Below, piece after piece: positions 37,717 to 46,833 of a stretch of DNA of 64,000 nucleotides. Within the stretch, counting starts at the first letter, position 1. Each line of letters starts with the position of its first letter. Below the pieces are notes generated by a model. That model was given only the letters and a program-made list of their open reading frames with translations, was not told the DNA's origin and ran no database searches. The translations under genes were made by a program, and so were the position numbers. The DNA comes from Anaerocolumna sp. AGMB13020 (GTDB lineage: Bacteria > Bacillota > Clostridia > Lachnospirales > Lachnospiraceae): contig NZ_CP136910.1 in assembly GCF_033100115.1 (NCBI RefSeq), forward strand, positions 1,736,001 through 1,800,000. Direction: 5' to 3'.

Positions 37717-38793
37717 CTACTCGACTACCAGGGCCTGCATTTCTGCTTTGACACAAAGTTCGGCAGCTTTAAAGGCATGGGCCTGGGTCATGGCATGTTC
37801 TGTCCGATGGATGCAGTCTTTGATCAGCTGCCCAAAATAGGGATATCCCACCTGTCCCGTTACTTCAAAATGCTGTTCTACCGTTTCATTTACCAGATAA
37901 ACATGGTTTCCTGTTCCGTCCGGTGTTCCTACATTACAGTACTTGCGCAGCTCTATGTACCCTTTTGTCCCAAGCAGGAAAGTACGTCCGTCTCCCCAGG
38001 TACTGAGGCCATCAGGAGTAAACCAGTCTACTCTAAAATGCTGAGTGGCACCATTCTCTCCCAAGAGCACCGCCTCCCCAAAATCCTCTAATTCCGGAAA
38101 CAGGGGATGTCCATAGTTTCCCACCTGACTGTATTTAACCTCTGCCTCCTTCACATCACAATAATACAGAAACTGCTCAATTTGATGACTTCCGATATCA
38201 CACAGGATTCCGCCATACTTCTCCTTTTCAAAGAACCATTCCGGGCGGCTCTTTGGATTACCGACTCTATGTGGTCCAAAGCCATCAATATGTATTACCC
38301 TGCCGATAGCTCCTTCTTTGATTAACTGCCCGGCAAAGACAGCCGCCTCCACATGGATTCTTTCGCTGTAATATACCATGTATTTTCGTCCTGTACGTTC
38401 CGTCATAGCTTTTGCTTTGGCAAGCTGCTCCAAGGTGGTCAGAGGAGCTTTATCCGTAAAATAATCCTTTCCGGCAGCCATTACCCTTAGTCCCAGTGCG
38501 CAGCGCAGGTTCGTTACGGCAGCTCCGCAGACCAGCTTTATTTCCGGATCTTGTAGTATTTCCTCTTCACTTTGAGCTGCTTTGGTTCGCGGAAAGGTTT
38601 TGATAAAATTTTCCACCTTAACAGGATCTGGGTCATATACCCACTTCAGAGTGGCTCCTGCTTCCTTCAGTCCGTTGCACATACCGTAGATATGCCCGTG
38701 GTCCAAAGCAATTGCCGCAACAAAAAATTCTCCCGGCTTTACTACCGGTGCCGGTTTTCCTATAGGCGCATAATTCATACCATCTGCTTTCAT
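37717..38793 (-). CDS. Atypical Gfo/Idh/MocA-family protein
   Basis: 358 residues, ribosome site in GAGAGGAGAGGA. The fold is Gfo/Idh-like but two signatures are altered: the usual GxGxxG is replaced by AIALDHGHIYGM, and the EKP motif reads TDKAPLTT. The central YMVYYSERIHVEA and GPHRVGNPKSRPEWFF stretches and C-terminal domain are well kept. It may bind nucleotide differently or hold its cofactor tightly. It sits 24 bp ahead of the conventional Gfo/Idh gene, so the two could act as partners or sequentially. Substrate unknown. Confidence 0.75.
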   Translation of the reverse strand: MKADGMNYAPIGKPAPVVKPGEFFVAAIALDHGHIYGMCNGLKEAGATLKWVYDPDPVKVENFIKTFPRTKAAQSEEEILQDPEIKLVCGAAVTNLRCALGLRVMAAGKDYFTDKAPLTTLEQLAKAKAMTERTGRKYMVYYSERIHVEAAVFAGQLIKEGAIGRVIHIDGFGPHRVGNPKSRPEWFFEKEKYGGILCDIGSHQIEQFLYYCDVKEAEVKYSQVGNYGHPLFPELEDFGEAVLLGENGATQHFRVDWFTPDGLSTWGDGRTFLLGTKGYIELRKYCNVGTPDGTGNHVYLVNETVEQHFEVTGQVGYPYFGQLIKDCIHRTEHAMTQAHAFKAAELCVKAEMQALVVE

Positions 38794-38880
38794 CTTAATT
38801 CTTTTCCTCTCCTCTCTCAGGCAACCTGAAAATTACCAGCGTAAAAGAAATGCGATTCCTCTTCTGATGGTTCTATTTAG

Positions 38881-38910
38881 CGGGCTTCTTCCTATTACCA
38901 AAGAAGCCCG
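38881..38910 (-). other. Intra-operon hairpin after the binding-protein gene
   Basis: CGGGCTTCTT (38881-38890) pairs with AAGAAGCCCG (38901-38910), directly after the binding-protein stop and before the Gfo/Idh genes. No T run follows, so it is more likely an mRNA 3'-end protector or partial attenuator than a full terminator. Confidence 0.6.
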
Positions 38911-38918
38911 TTAAGCAC

Positions 38919-40574
38919 TTATTTACTGCCATAAAAATCATTATAATAAACGGTTCTTTCATTAATGATACTCTGTATGCCAGCATCCTCCAGCTTCTTC
39001 ATGTATTCATCATAGGTCGCATCGAACTGGTCAGAGGGACAGGTTACAGCTGAAACAGTATATTCATCTTTCACAAGATTGATATCCGTAATAAGGTCGG
39101 GTGTGGAGGGGGCCGAGTAGGTTGCATCATGGACAACTGTTCCTGTCAGTCCATACTCATAATTCGCCAGTACGTGATCTTCATACCCTGGTGCTTCTTT
39201 GGAGGTGCAGGCATTAAAGTCCTCTACTGTCATAAAATATCCTTGATTTCCCACCAGGAACAGATCCGCACGAATCCAGTCCTTGTCTTTTGCATTGTAA
39301 GCCGCATCCTTTACAACGGGTACACCATTGTCATCATAAGTAAAATGTTCATTTTCAAAGCCATGGTATATTGCAAAGCCGCCTGCCTCGGTACCTAACC
39401 AGTCCAGGTAAGTCATCGCTGCTTCTACTTTCTCCTCGCTGGCTGTCTTGGGGCAGAAAGCTACAAGACCACCAGAAGCATAAGCTGAGCTGTATTGCTT
39501 TCCGTCATTTATATTCTTTAAGGGAGGGAGGGATACTAAATCTGCACCGGGTACATTCTCCTGAAGCGTCTTTAGCAGGGAACCTCTCATAACATCCACC
39601 GCATAGTTTACATTGGCTTCAAAAAATCCTGCATCTCCGGTAACGATATAGCTGTTAAAATTATCTCCTGTCATGGTGTAATATTCCTGATTTAACAATC
39701 CCGCATTATATAACTTGTTCAAAAATCGGTAGTATTCTCTGCTGCCGGGATCATAATAATCCTCACAATCTTCGTTAGCGATAGCTTTTTCTTTCTCATC
39801 CCCCGCAAGCTTTGAGAACGCTATCTTGGTATTCCAGCCGTTCCAGATTATTGCGCCGATTGTGGTATTTCTAGCATCGGGATTCTCATACTTCATTTTA
39901 TAGATCACATCATAAAGTTCATCCGGTGTAGTTGGAATCTGAAGATTCAGCTTATCCAGCCAGTCCTTGCGAAGAAAAAGGTTGGACTTTGCCGTAGTAG
40001 CTCTTTTGGCTACGACACCAAACACCTCATTATTTGCTGTTCTGCCAATGTCCAAAACGTCTTCGCCAAGATATTCCTTTAAATTCTGTATCTGGTCGTT
40101 TCCATTGATGAACTCTGACAGATCCCAGATGCCCCCGTCCTTTAAATACTGCTCGGCGTAAGCATAGGTATAGGTAATGGTCAGATCCGGTGCGGTACCA
40201 GAGGCCATCATAGTCTGCATTTTTGTTACTTCGTCTCCTCTGGGAACCGGAACGAATTCCACATGAATACCGACTTTGTTCATTTCCTGATTTACATATT
40301 TTGTCCAGCGGTTATCGGTTATTGTAGAACCCTCCGGTGCGTTGCTTCGGTCAAAGAGTTCCACGGTAATAGTAACATTGTCAAACTGCTTTGACCCATA
40401 AGTCGTCTGGTACTTGCTTCCTCCCAAAGCTTCTGTCTTTCCCTTTTCATCGGATGCCGCTTCCGTATTGCTGGTTTCCTTGCTACCATTGTTCTGTGAA
40501 TTTTTCCCGCATCCGGAAAACAGAATGGCTGTCATGGATAAAATCAGCATACCTGCTATCAGTCTTCTTTTCAT
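38919..40574 (-). CDS. Oligosaccharide-binding lipoprotein, LplA type
   Basis: 551 residues from the ATG with GGAAGG upstream. Lipobox LFSGC (Cys22), a Ser/Asn/Glu-rich spacer, then a large family 1 solute-binding fold of the LplA/YtcQ type that pairs with LplB/LplC permeases. In related bacteria this transporter class carries complex oligosaccharides such as aldouronates, xylo- or galacto-oligomers. Distinct from most operons, it is encoded after, not before, its permeases. A hairpin follows the gene. Substrate is an inference from neighbours. Confidence 0.85.
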   Translation of the reverse strand: MKRRLIAGMLILSMTAILFSGCGKNSQNNGSKETSNTEAASDEKGKTEALGGSKYQTTYGSKQFDNVTITVELFDRSNAPEGSTITDNRWTKYVNQEMNKVGIHVEFVPVPRGDEVTKMQTMMASGTAPDLTITYTYAYAEQYLKDGGIWDLSEFINGNDQIQNLKEYLGEDVLDIGRTANNEVFGVVAKRATTAKSNLFLRKDWLDKLNLQIPTTPDELYDVIYKMKYENPDARNTTIGAIIWNGWNTKIAFSKLAGDEKEKAIANEDCEDYYDPGSREYYRFLNKLYNAGLLNQEYYTMTGDNFNSYIVTGDAGFFEANVNYAVDVMRGSLLKTLQENVPGADLVSLPPLKNINDGKQYSSAYASGGLVAFCPKTASEEKVEAAMTYLDWLGTEAGGFAIYHGFENEHFTYDDNGVPVVKDAAYNAKDKDWIRADLFLVGNQGYFMTVEDFNACTSKEAPGYEDHVLANYEYGLTGTVVHDATYSAPSTPDLITDINLVKDEYTVSAVTCPSDQFDATYDEYMKKLEDAGIQSIINERTVYYNDFYGSK

Positions 40575-40671
40575 AAATAAACCTTCCTCTCCTTTTTTAC
40601 AGGCCACTTACACTATAACAAAAGCCGCCTTTCGCTTTGCAATATATAAACATTTCTGCTATTGCCTTTTA

Positions 40672-41559
40672 TCATCCTTTTACTGACCCCAACATAACTC
40701 CTTTTACGAAATACTTTTGGAGCCAGGGGTAAACAATGAGTATCGGGATGGTGGATACCGCTACCGTAGCCATTTTTAAGGACTGAGTCATAACTCTGGT
40801 GCCTCCGCCCTCCAGACCTCCACCGGCATTGTTTAGCTCCTCCCCGAACAAGAGACTTCTGAGCCGTAACTGCAGCGTATACTTATCAGGATTCTGAATA
40901 TACAACAGTGCATCAAAATAGCTGTTCCAATACCCTACCGCATAAAAAAGACCCATGGTCGCTATAATTGCAAGAGATAAGGGAAGTATGATACGAAACA
41001 GCACCTGCACCTCGGAGGCCCCATCTATGAGAGCTGCTTCCTCAAGACTTTCCGGAAGTTCCCGAAAAAAAGTCCTCATAACGATAAAGTTAAATACGTT
41101 GATTGCCTGGGGAATAAACAATGCACCTAAGGTGTCATAAAGATTTAATCCCTTTACGACCATAAAGGTCGGTATCATGCCACCACTGAAATACATAGTG
41201 AACAGTATCAGTCCGGAAAAGAGCTTTTTGCCGGGAAGCTTTTTTCTCGAAAGCGCGTAAGCAGCCAGAATGGTAAGGGCAAGGCTCAGAGCCGTTCCCA
41301 TTAGTGTTACCAGTACCGTTGTCCTCATGGAAAACCATATCTGCTTTTTTCCGAGGATTTCCTTATAGGCATCCAGATTAAAGTCAATCGGATAGAAGGT
41401 TACCTTCCCGGAGAGCACCGAATTGTATCCACTTAAGGAATATGCCAATACATTCAGGAACGGATAAAGGCATACAAATACCAAAACGATCAAAATCGCA
41501 TAAAGAATTACGGAACCAGCCGTTATTTTTTTTACACCGTTTATTATCTTAACAGTCAT
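40672..41559 (-). CDS. Carbohydrate ABC permease, LplC type
   Basis: 295 residues, six membrane helices, EAA loop ESLEEAALIDGASEVQVLF. GGGGG-rich ribosome site upstream. Ends in the LplC-type C-terminus (PWLQKYFVKGVMLGSVKG). 12 bp after the LplB gene; closely parallels the product of 49285-50202. Confidence 0.88.
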   Translation of the reverse strand: MTVKIINGVKKITAGSVILYAILIVLVFVCLYPFLNVLAYSLSGYNSVLSGKVTFYPIDFNLDAYKEILGKKQIWFSMRTTVLVTLMGTALSLALTILAAYALSRKKLPGKKLFSGLILFTMYFSGGMIPTFMVVKGLNLYDTLGALFIPQAINVFNFIVMRTFFRELPESLEEAALIDGASEVQVLFRIILPLSLAIIATMGLFYAVGYWNSYFDALLYIQNPDKYTLQLRLRSLLFGEELNNAGGGLEGGGTRVMTQSLKMATVAVSTIPILIVYPWLQKYFVKGVMLGSVKG

Positions 41560-41571
41560 ATTTTTATCCCC

Positions 41572-42516
41572 CTAAATAATTCCTTCTTCACCAATTAACT
41601 TGGCAAATCTATCAGCAAAAAATAAAATAATAATGTTCACCACAGACTGAAACAGACCAATTGCTGTAGAATCACTGTATTTAGCCCGCTCTATACCAAT
41701 GCGGTATACATAGGTGCTAATTACTTCCGATATTGACATTACCTTGGAATTTCCCAGTAGCAGCGGAGCATCCAGTCCAATGGTCATCATTTTGGATACG
41801 GACAGAATCAGCATGGTGACAATAACCGGCTTTATGCAGGGGAGAGTTATGTACAGGAGTCTCTGAAATTTGGTAGCACCATCGAGATAAGCTGCCTCAT
41901 AAAGGCTTTCATCCACACCGGTAAGTGCTGCAAGATAAATAATGGTTCCCCAGCCGATATCCTTCCAGACATTGCATAAAACATAGGTAAACACCCACCA
42001 GCCCTGGTGGCTTAGAAAGGGTATGGAAGGAATTCCAATGCTGTTCAGAAGGTTATTAATCGTTCCTCCCTGCTGTGAAAATAAGTTCGTAGCAATTCCT
42101 GCAACTACCACCCAGGATACAAAATGGGGCAGATAAAGAATCGACTGGGTTATCTTTTTGAACTTAAGCATCCTGACTTCATTGAGCATTAAAGCAACTA
42201 TGATTGTTAAAGGAAAACTCACTGCCAGGGTCAGCAGATTCAGGTACAGCGTATTCCGTACGGACAGCCAGAAATTACTGCTCTTAAAAATCTTTTCAAA
42301 TACCTTAAAACCGCACCAGGGGCTTGCAAATACGCCTTTAAACATATTGTAATCCTTAAAAGCTATGGTAACACCGTACATAGGTACATATTTGAAAATA
42401 ATATAAAAAGCTATTACTGGTATCAACATGACATAAAGCCATCGATATCTCCATATCTGTCTTGAACTGCATGCATAATTCTGTCTTTGAACTTTTATTT
42501 TCCTGCTCTTGCCCAT
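41572..42516 (-). CDS. Sugar ABC permease, LplB type
   Basis: 314 residues from the ATG preceded by GAGGAGGAAGG; a ten-codon extension to 42546 lacks a site. Six membrane helices, EAA loop ESLYEAAYLDGATKFQRLL, and the MYGVTIAFKDYN and PHFVSWVV signatures of LplB proteins. First gene of the operon LplB-LplC-binding protein-Gfo-Gfo. Divergent from an AraC gene across a 202-bp region with TTTATTGCG half-sites. Confidence 0.88.
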   Translation of the reverse strand: MGKSRKIKVQRQNYACSSRQIWRYRWLYVMLIPVIAFYIIFKYVPMYGVTIAFKDYNMFKGVFASPWCGFKVFEKIFKSSNFWLSVRNTLYLNLLTLAVSFPLTIIVALMLNEVRMLKFKKITQSILYLPHFVSWVVVAGIATNLFSQQGGTINNLLNSIGIPSIPFLSHQGWWVFTYVLCNVWKDIGWGTIIYLAALTGVDESLYEAAYLDGATKFQRLLYITLPCIKPVIVTMLILSVSKMMTIGLDAPLLLGNSKVMSISEVISTYVYRIGIERAKYSDSTAIGLFQSVVNIIILFFADRFAKLIGEEGII

Positions 42517-42616
42517 TGCCTTCCTCCTCAGGTTATGTGTTTCCATAAATGTATTGTAAATTCATTAAACTAAGTATAATATAGAATCAACACCACATCT
42601 AAGCATAATCATACAT

Positions 42617-42646
42617 TTTTATTGCGTAATGCAACTTTTTATTGTT
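42617..42646. promoter_or_regulatory. Candidate AraC-type operator with two direct half-sites
   Basis: TTTTATTGCG at 42617-42626 and TTTTATTGTT at 42637-42646, 20 bp apart, between the divergent LplB operon and AraC gene. The first site continues TAA, matching the cores at 4443 and 46637. A TATAAT at 42655-42660 faces the AraC gene and TATACT at 42573-42578 faces LplB. Confidence 0.5.
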
Positions 42647-42718
42647 ATTATTTATATAATCTTCTTTTAATATTTTTATTTTTTGTGCAATTCATTTAAA
42701 TAGCAAAGGGGATATAAT

Positions 42719-43576
42719 ATGGAATTAGAAAGAGTAATGGATGCTTTGGACAAGAATATAATCTGTGAACATAAATATGATGATTTTGGAGGGGATTTTT
42801 TTCACAACCATGACGGCTTTGAGCTGTTTCTGTTTATCAGCGGTTTCGTAAACTATTATGTAGAGCAGCAGGGAAGACATATGAGTCCAGGTACCTTAAT
42901 CTGTATCAAACCATACGATTTTCACCGCAGAGAGCTGGTCAGACCGGGATGTTATGAAAGAATTATTATCAATATCAGAAATTCCGTTATGTCCTCTTTA
43001 TCCTCAGATCTAACCGCACTTTCCACCTGTTTCTACCGCCAGCCCGATGGATGTATCAATCTTATGCATTTAAAGGAGGAGGAAATGGAGGAATATATCT
43101 ACCTGTCCCACAAACTCAACAAAGAACTAAACAGCAAGGAGTTTGGCGGTGACATTCTGGCAGAAAGCTATCTTAAACAGATTCTGGTCCTGGTAAACCG
43201 TTTGACCGGTAACCGGAGAGAGCTTCCTGAAAATATTATGCCCCGTCTGGTCAAGGATGTTATGATTTATGTGGAGTTACATCTCACAGAAGATATCTCT
43301 CTTTCACTCCTGGCCGGAGAGCTGCATCATAACGGTACTTATATCAGCCGGCGTTTTAAAGAAATCACAGGGCTTTCCCTGCAGCAGTATATTATAAAGA
43401 AAAGGATTACTTTATCCAAGAATTACCTGAATGAGGGGTATTCTCCCCTGGAAGCTTGTTTTTCTTCAGGTTTTAATGATTACTCCAACTTCTACCGAAC
43501 CTTTACCAAACAGGTAGGCTTATCTCCTAAAAAGTATCAGCTTAACACTATGCTGCCTGGTACTTTGCCCCAATGA
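42719..43576 (+). CDS. AraC-family regulator of the Lpl operon (inferred)
   Basis: 285 residues, AAAGGGGAT ribosome site. Cupin N-terminus (FHNHDGFELFLFISGFVNYYVEQQG) and AraC HTH (ISLSLLAGELHHNGTYISRRF; LEACFSSGFNDYSNFYRTFTK). It is a paralogue of the regulator at 46834-47694, with the same layout and similar HTH (NGTYIS...FK). Divergent from the LplB operon, so probably its activator. A terminator separates it from the convergent GH115 gene. Confidence 0.87.
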   Translation: MELERVMDALDKNIICEHKYDDFGGDFFHNHDGFELFLFISGFVNYYVEQQGRHMSPGTLICIKPYDFHRRELVRPGCYERIIINIRNSVMSSLSSDLTALSTCFYRQPDGCINLMHLKEEEMEEYIYLSHKLNKELNSKEFGGDILAESYLKQILVLVNRLTGNRRELPENIMPRLVKDVMIYVELHLTEDISLSLLAGELHHNGTYISRRFKEITGLSLQQYIIKKRITLSKNYLNEGYSPLEACFSSGFNDYSNFYRTFTKQVGLSPKKYQLNTMLPGTLPQ

Positions 43577-43584
43577 GAATTGTA

Positions 43585-43628
43585 AAAGCCATAAACTCAC
43601 AGCCGTTTCCGTGTATGTTTATGGCTTT
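43585..43628. terminator. Bidirectional terminator between AraC and GH115 genes
   Basis: AAAGCCATAAAC (43585-43596) pairs with GTTTATGGCTTT (43617-43628), A run left and T-rich right. Confidence 0.75.
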
Positions 43629-43664
43629 CTTCTTAACTGATATATTAACTTAACAAATTGTCTC

Positions 43665-46532
43665 TTATTTCCAGCAATAAAAGCTTTCCAACGGCCCCAG
43701 ATAAGATTGAGGCAGCGTCACATGTTCCGGATGTAATACGATTCGTTCCAGGATAATATTGGGACTTACCGGATAGAAGCGCAGTGTATTTTCACCTTTA
43801 CGGCAGTTAAATTTTTTATGATAGAGCTTAACCGAATCCTGTGCCTCCCTGCTCCACTGGGGACTTAGAAAGTATGGAATATCCATGTTCCATACCGTAT
43901 TTTCAACAGAAACGGTCTCTCCGTTCATAGAGGTACCCACATATTGAAATTTCCTGTTATCCACAGGCGTTGACGGCGCCAGATAAAAGCAGGCTTCATA
44001 AATCCCATCGTTTCCCGCTACAAAACGGTATTCTAACCAGGGCCGCTCCTGGGCTTTAAGAAAGTCTGCATCGGCTGGATACACCTTCATGGCAGTTCCT
44101 GTCCGTCCATAGGGAGCAAGCCTTATAAAATCTGCTCCTTTTACAGAACCTTTGTTATAATAGTGGTCCGCCTCCATAGCAATATAACCATCATATTCAA
44201 GAAAGGTCATGGGCTCATACCTTGAAAGATCCGGCTGTTCTGCTTCTACCGATATGATAACCCTGGCATTGTCGTTTCCCTCTACATAAAAGATCCCTTC
44301 TTCTTTTCCTTTCAACAAGGAACGTTCAACTGTTACTGTAATCGTATCTTTTAAGCAGGTCTCTCCGCTAGTCTTCGAAAACCGGAGCCAGGGACAATCC
44401 GATAAAATACGGTACCAGACAGGTCCTTCACTTCCACAGGCAATATCAAGGGTGAAACAATCCCTGTCCGGTCTGAGGAAATCTTGAAATCTCATATGAT
44501 TCCCTATCCAGTGTTTACCGATATTGTACTCCCCTGAATCGGATTTGCTTACTATTATTCTGGGATTATTGGCTGGTACTGTATATATTTTCAGAGGGTA
44601 TTTATTGTCATCTTCGCACCATTTGGTAAATCCAAAATGCTCGGACAGCCCAAAACCATAAAACCTGCCGCCATCCAGGGTATGTAAGATCTCTGTGATG
44701 GCTTTATCATAAGAGAGGCAATTCTCTATCTTCTCTGCCAAAAGATTAGCTTCCATCCGGTTCTGTCTTGCATAGAATTCATTTCTTCCTGCCAGTATCC
44801 AGGTCTTCATAAGATTGGCCGTTCCCACTGCCGGGTAGAAGATCAGCTCATAAAAACCGGAAGCCAGAAAGTCAGGACACCTTGATTTCAATTCATTGCA
44901 GCGGTTGATGATCCATTCGGAATTACGGAGAAGTTCTTCTGCTTCCCCAAAATGTACCGGATGATATATCTTTTCATTCATTATCTCATGTTTGCGCCGC
45001 TCGCACATCAGAGTATATTTCTCAAGGATACAGGCTATATCCATAAGCTCCTGTTCCTCAAAACCTTCACCGAACTGCCGTCTTACCCAATGCTCCGTAA
45101 AATCTCTTGTATTATTTGGGTTGGTCGAACCCAGCATATCCATATCATAGGCCAGCTCCAGAATATAGGAAAGAGCAAATTCCTGGGTTCCGATATCTCC
45201 CACATTGACCACCCAGATATCTCTTACCCCATAATCATATGCCATGGACAGCTGCTCCCACACCTTAGGAAGATAAGTGGAACCAATCCACTGATATGAA
45301 TGGGCTCCACCATGCATGTCGATATGGTAATACATTCCGTACCCACCTTTATGATCCCGCATCTTTTCCGTCGGCAGGGTTCTGTTATAGCCGTGATTGT
45401 TGTCACTTAACATGAGGGTCACTCCCTCAAGCTCCGGATCTTCCATTAGTCCGGGTGTATTCTCATCTCCATAAAAGAAAGCCTCCACCTCGGTAAATAA
45501 GACAATTTGTCTCGGCACCTTATGAAGCTCCTTATTCACCTGCTCACGAATCAACCGGTTCTGTTCCCGGAGAACCTCTCTTAAGAGCGCGATATTCTCC
45601 GCCAGGGATGCCTTCTGCATGATAGCAGTGTCATTTTCGCCTCGCATTCCAAGGGTAATTACATTTTCGAATTGACTGTTCCGTTTTAGGCCATCCTCCC
45701 AGAATTTAAGGATTCCTTCCCGATTACTCTGAAAATCCCAAGCATCACCGTAAACAGAAGCTTTTCCCCTGACCTTTCCATACTCATTTCCACTGCGCAT
45801 ACAGGGTTCATGATGGGAAGTGCTCATTACGACTCCAAGTTCATCGGCCAGGATTGCACTTTCAAGTCCCGGTCCGTCCAGGTTGAAATCAGACCCCCAC
45901 ATGGCAGGCCAAAGATAATTACCTTTATTCCTTAGCAATAATTCAAAGACCTTCTCATAGCATCTTGCATTGATTCCTCCGAAATTTTTCATTGCCCAGT
46001 TGCCAAAAGCCGGCCACTCATCATTGATAAATATACCTCGATATTTAACAGAAGGTTCCTTTGAAACCATTTGGCAGCTGTCATACAGTATCATCTCCGG
46101 TTTCTTTGCAGGGCAGACACCGCTCCAGTTAACCAACGGAGATACTCCTAACAACTCGGATAAGTGAAACAGTCCGTATATCGTTCCTCTTTTATCACTG
46201 CCGGCTATCAGAATTGCTTTCCCTATCCCTGTTACAGGCTTTTCTATCAGTTGGAACTTAAAAACTTCTCTTTTCCCCTGGATTTCCCGGAGGTTTATTC
46301 TTCCTTCACGACTCAGCTGTTCCAGTACAGGACTTTTATCAAAGGTTCCGTAAATTACTGCATCGATATCTTGCCCATGATCAATCAATTCTTCTTTTCT
46401 GATACAGCCTGGCATTGTACCAGTTATCATCTGAATATCTTCCCTGACTTTTACTGCAATTCTTCGGACTCCTGCAAAGGCTTCCTCTTCTTCGTAGAAC
46501 CATAGGTTTCTTCCAATAATTATCTGCTCCAT
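43665..46532 (-). CDS. GH115 xylan alpha-1,2-glucuronidase
   Basis: 955 residues from the ATG with GGAGAG upstream; a 26-codon upstream extension has no site. No signal peptide. GH115 hallmarks: the N-terminal alpha/beta domain, then SVKYRGIFINDEWPAFGNWA, NYLWPAMWGSDF, MSTSHHEPCMRSGNEYG and ENVITLGMRGENDTAIM in the catalytic barrel, and the C-terminal GH115-type beta domain. Unlike GH67, GH115 enzymes can take (methyl)glucuronic acid off internal xylose residues, so the two in this window are complementary. Single gene, divergent from the AraC gene at 46834, with a TTTATTGCG site between. Confidence 0.93.
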   Translation of the reverse strand: MEQIIIGRNLWFYEEEEAFAGVRRIAVKVREDIQMITGTMPGCIRKEELIDHGQDIDAVIYGTFDKSPVLEQLSREGRINLREIQGKREVFKFQLIEKPVTGIGKAILIAGSDKRGTIYGLFHLSELLGVSPLVNWSGVCPAKKPEMILYDSCQMVSKEPSVKYRGIFINDEWPAFGNWAMKNFGGINARCYEKVFELLLRNKGNYLWPAMWGSDFNLDGPGLESAILADELGVVMSTSHHEPCMRSGNEYGKVRGKASVYGDAWDFQSNREGILKFWEDGLKRNSQFENVITLGMRGENDTAIMQKASLAENIALLREVLREQNRLIREQVNKELHKVPRQIVLFTEVEAFFYGDENTPGLMEDPELEGVTLMLSDNNHGYNRTLPTEKMRDHKGGYGMYYHIDMHGGAHSYQWIGSTYLPKVWEQLSMAYDYGVRDIWVVNVGDIGTQEFALSYILELAYDMDMLGSTNPNNTRDFTEHWVRRQFGEGFEEQELMDIACILEKYTLMCERRKHEIMNEKIYHPVHFGEAEELLRNSEWIINRCNELKSRCPDFLASGFYELIFYPAVGTANLMKTWILAGRNEFYARQNRMEANLLAEKIENCLSYDKAITEILHTLDGGRFYGFGLSEHFGFTKWCEDDNKYPLKIYTVPANNPRIIVSKSDSGEYNIGKHWIGNHMRFQDFLRPDRDCFTLDIACGSEGPVWYRILSDCPWLRFSKTSGETCLKDTITVTVERSLLKGKEEGIFYVEGNDNARVIISVEAEQPDLSRYEPMTFLEYDGYIAMEADHYYNKGSVKGADFIRLAPYGRTGTAMKVYPADADFLKAQERPWLEYRFVAGNDGIYEACFYLAPSTPVDNRKFQYVGTSMNGETVSVENTVWNMDIPYFLSPQWSREAQDSVKLYHKKFNCRKGENTLRFYPVSPNIILERIVLHPEHVTLPQSYLGPLESFYCWK

Positions 46533-46592
46533 ATTCTCTCCATTCCTTTTTGTTTTGTAGCTATTCAGTAATTTTAGTACTCCCTGTATTGA

Positions 46593-46646
46593 ATTATAAA
46601 GGAATTTCATGATATAATCTTTGCAGATTACGGTATCTTTATTGCG
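46593..46646 (-). promoter_or_regulatory. Promoter of the GH115 gene with TTTATTGCG site
   Basis: Minus-strand TATAAT at 46593-46598 with a poor -35. CTTTATTGCG at 46637-46646 continues TTA, matching the 4443 site, with a weaker possible half-site at 46616-46625, 21 bp away. The rest of the 46533-46833 gap is otherwise featureless. Confidence 0.45.
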
Positions 46647-46833
46647 TTAAATTACTATTTGAGAATTATGAACAGGCAGGATACGGTACTTTGATATACC
46701 ATGTGCAGCCACTAAGTAATACGGACTGCAAGGTTTGCAACTGACAGCTGACACGATAAACGGACTTGTCTGAGATATATAGAATATATAAGAACTAGTA
46801 CTAGCAGAATAATCTAATATGAGGTATATGGAT

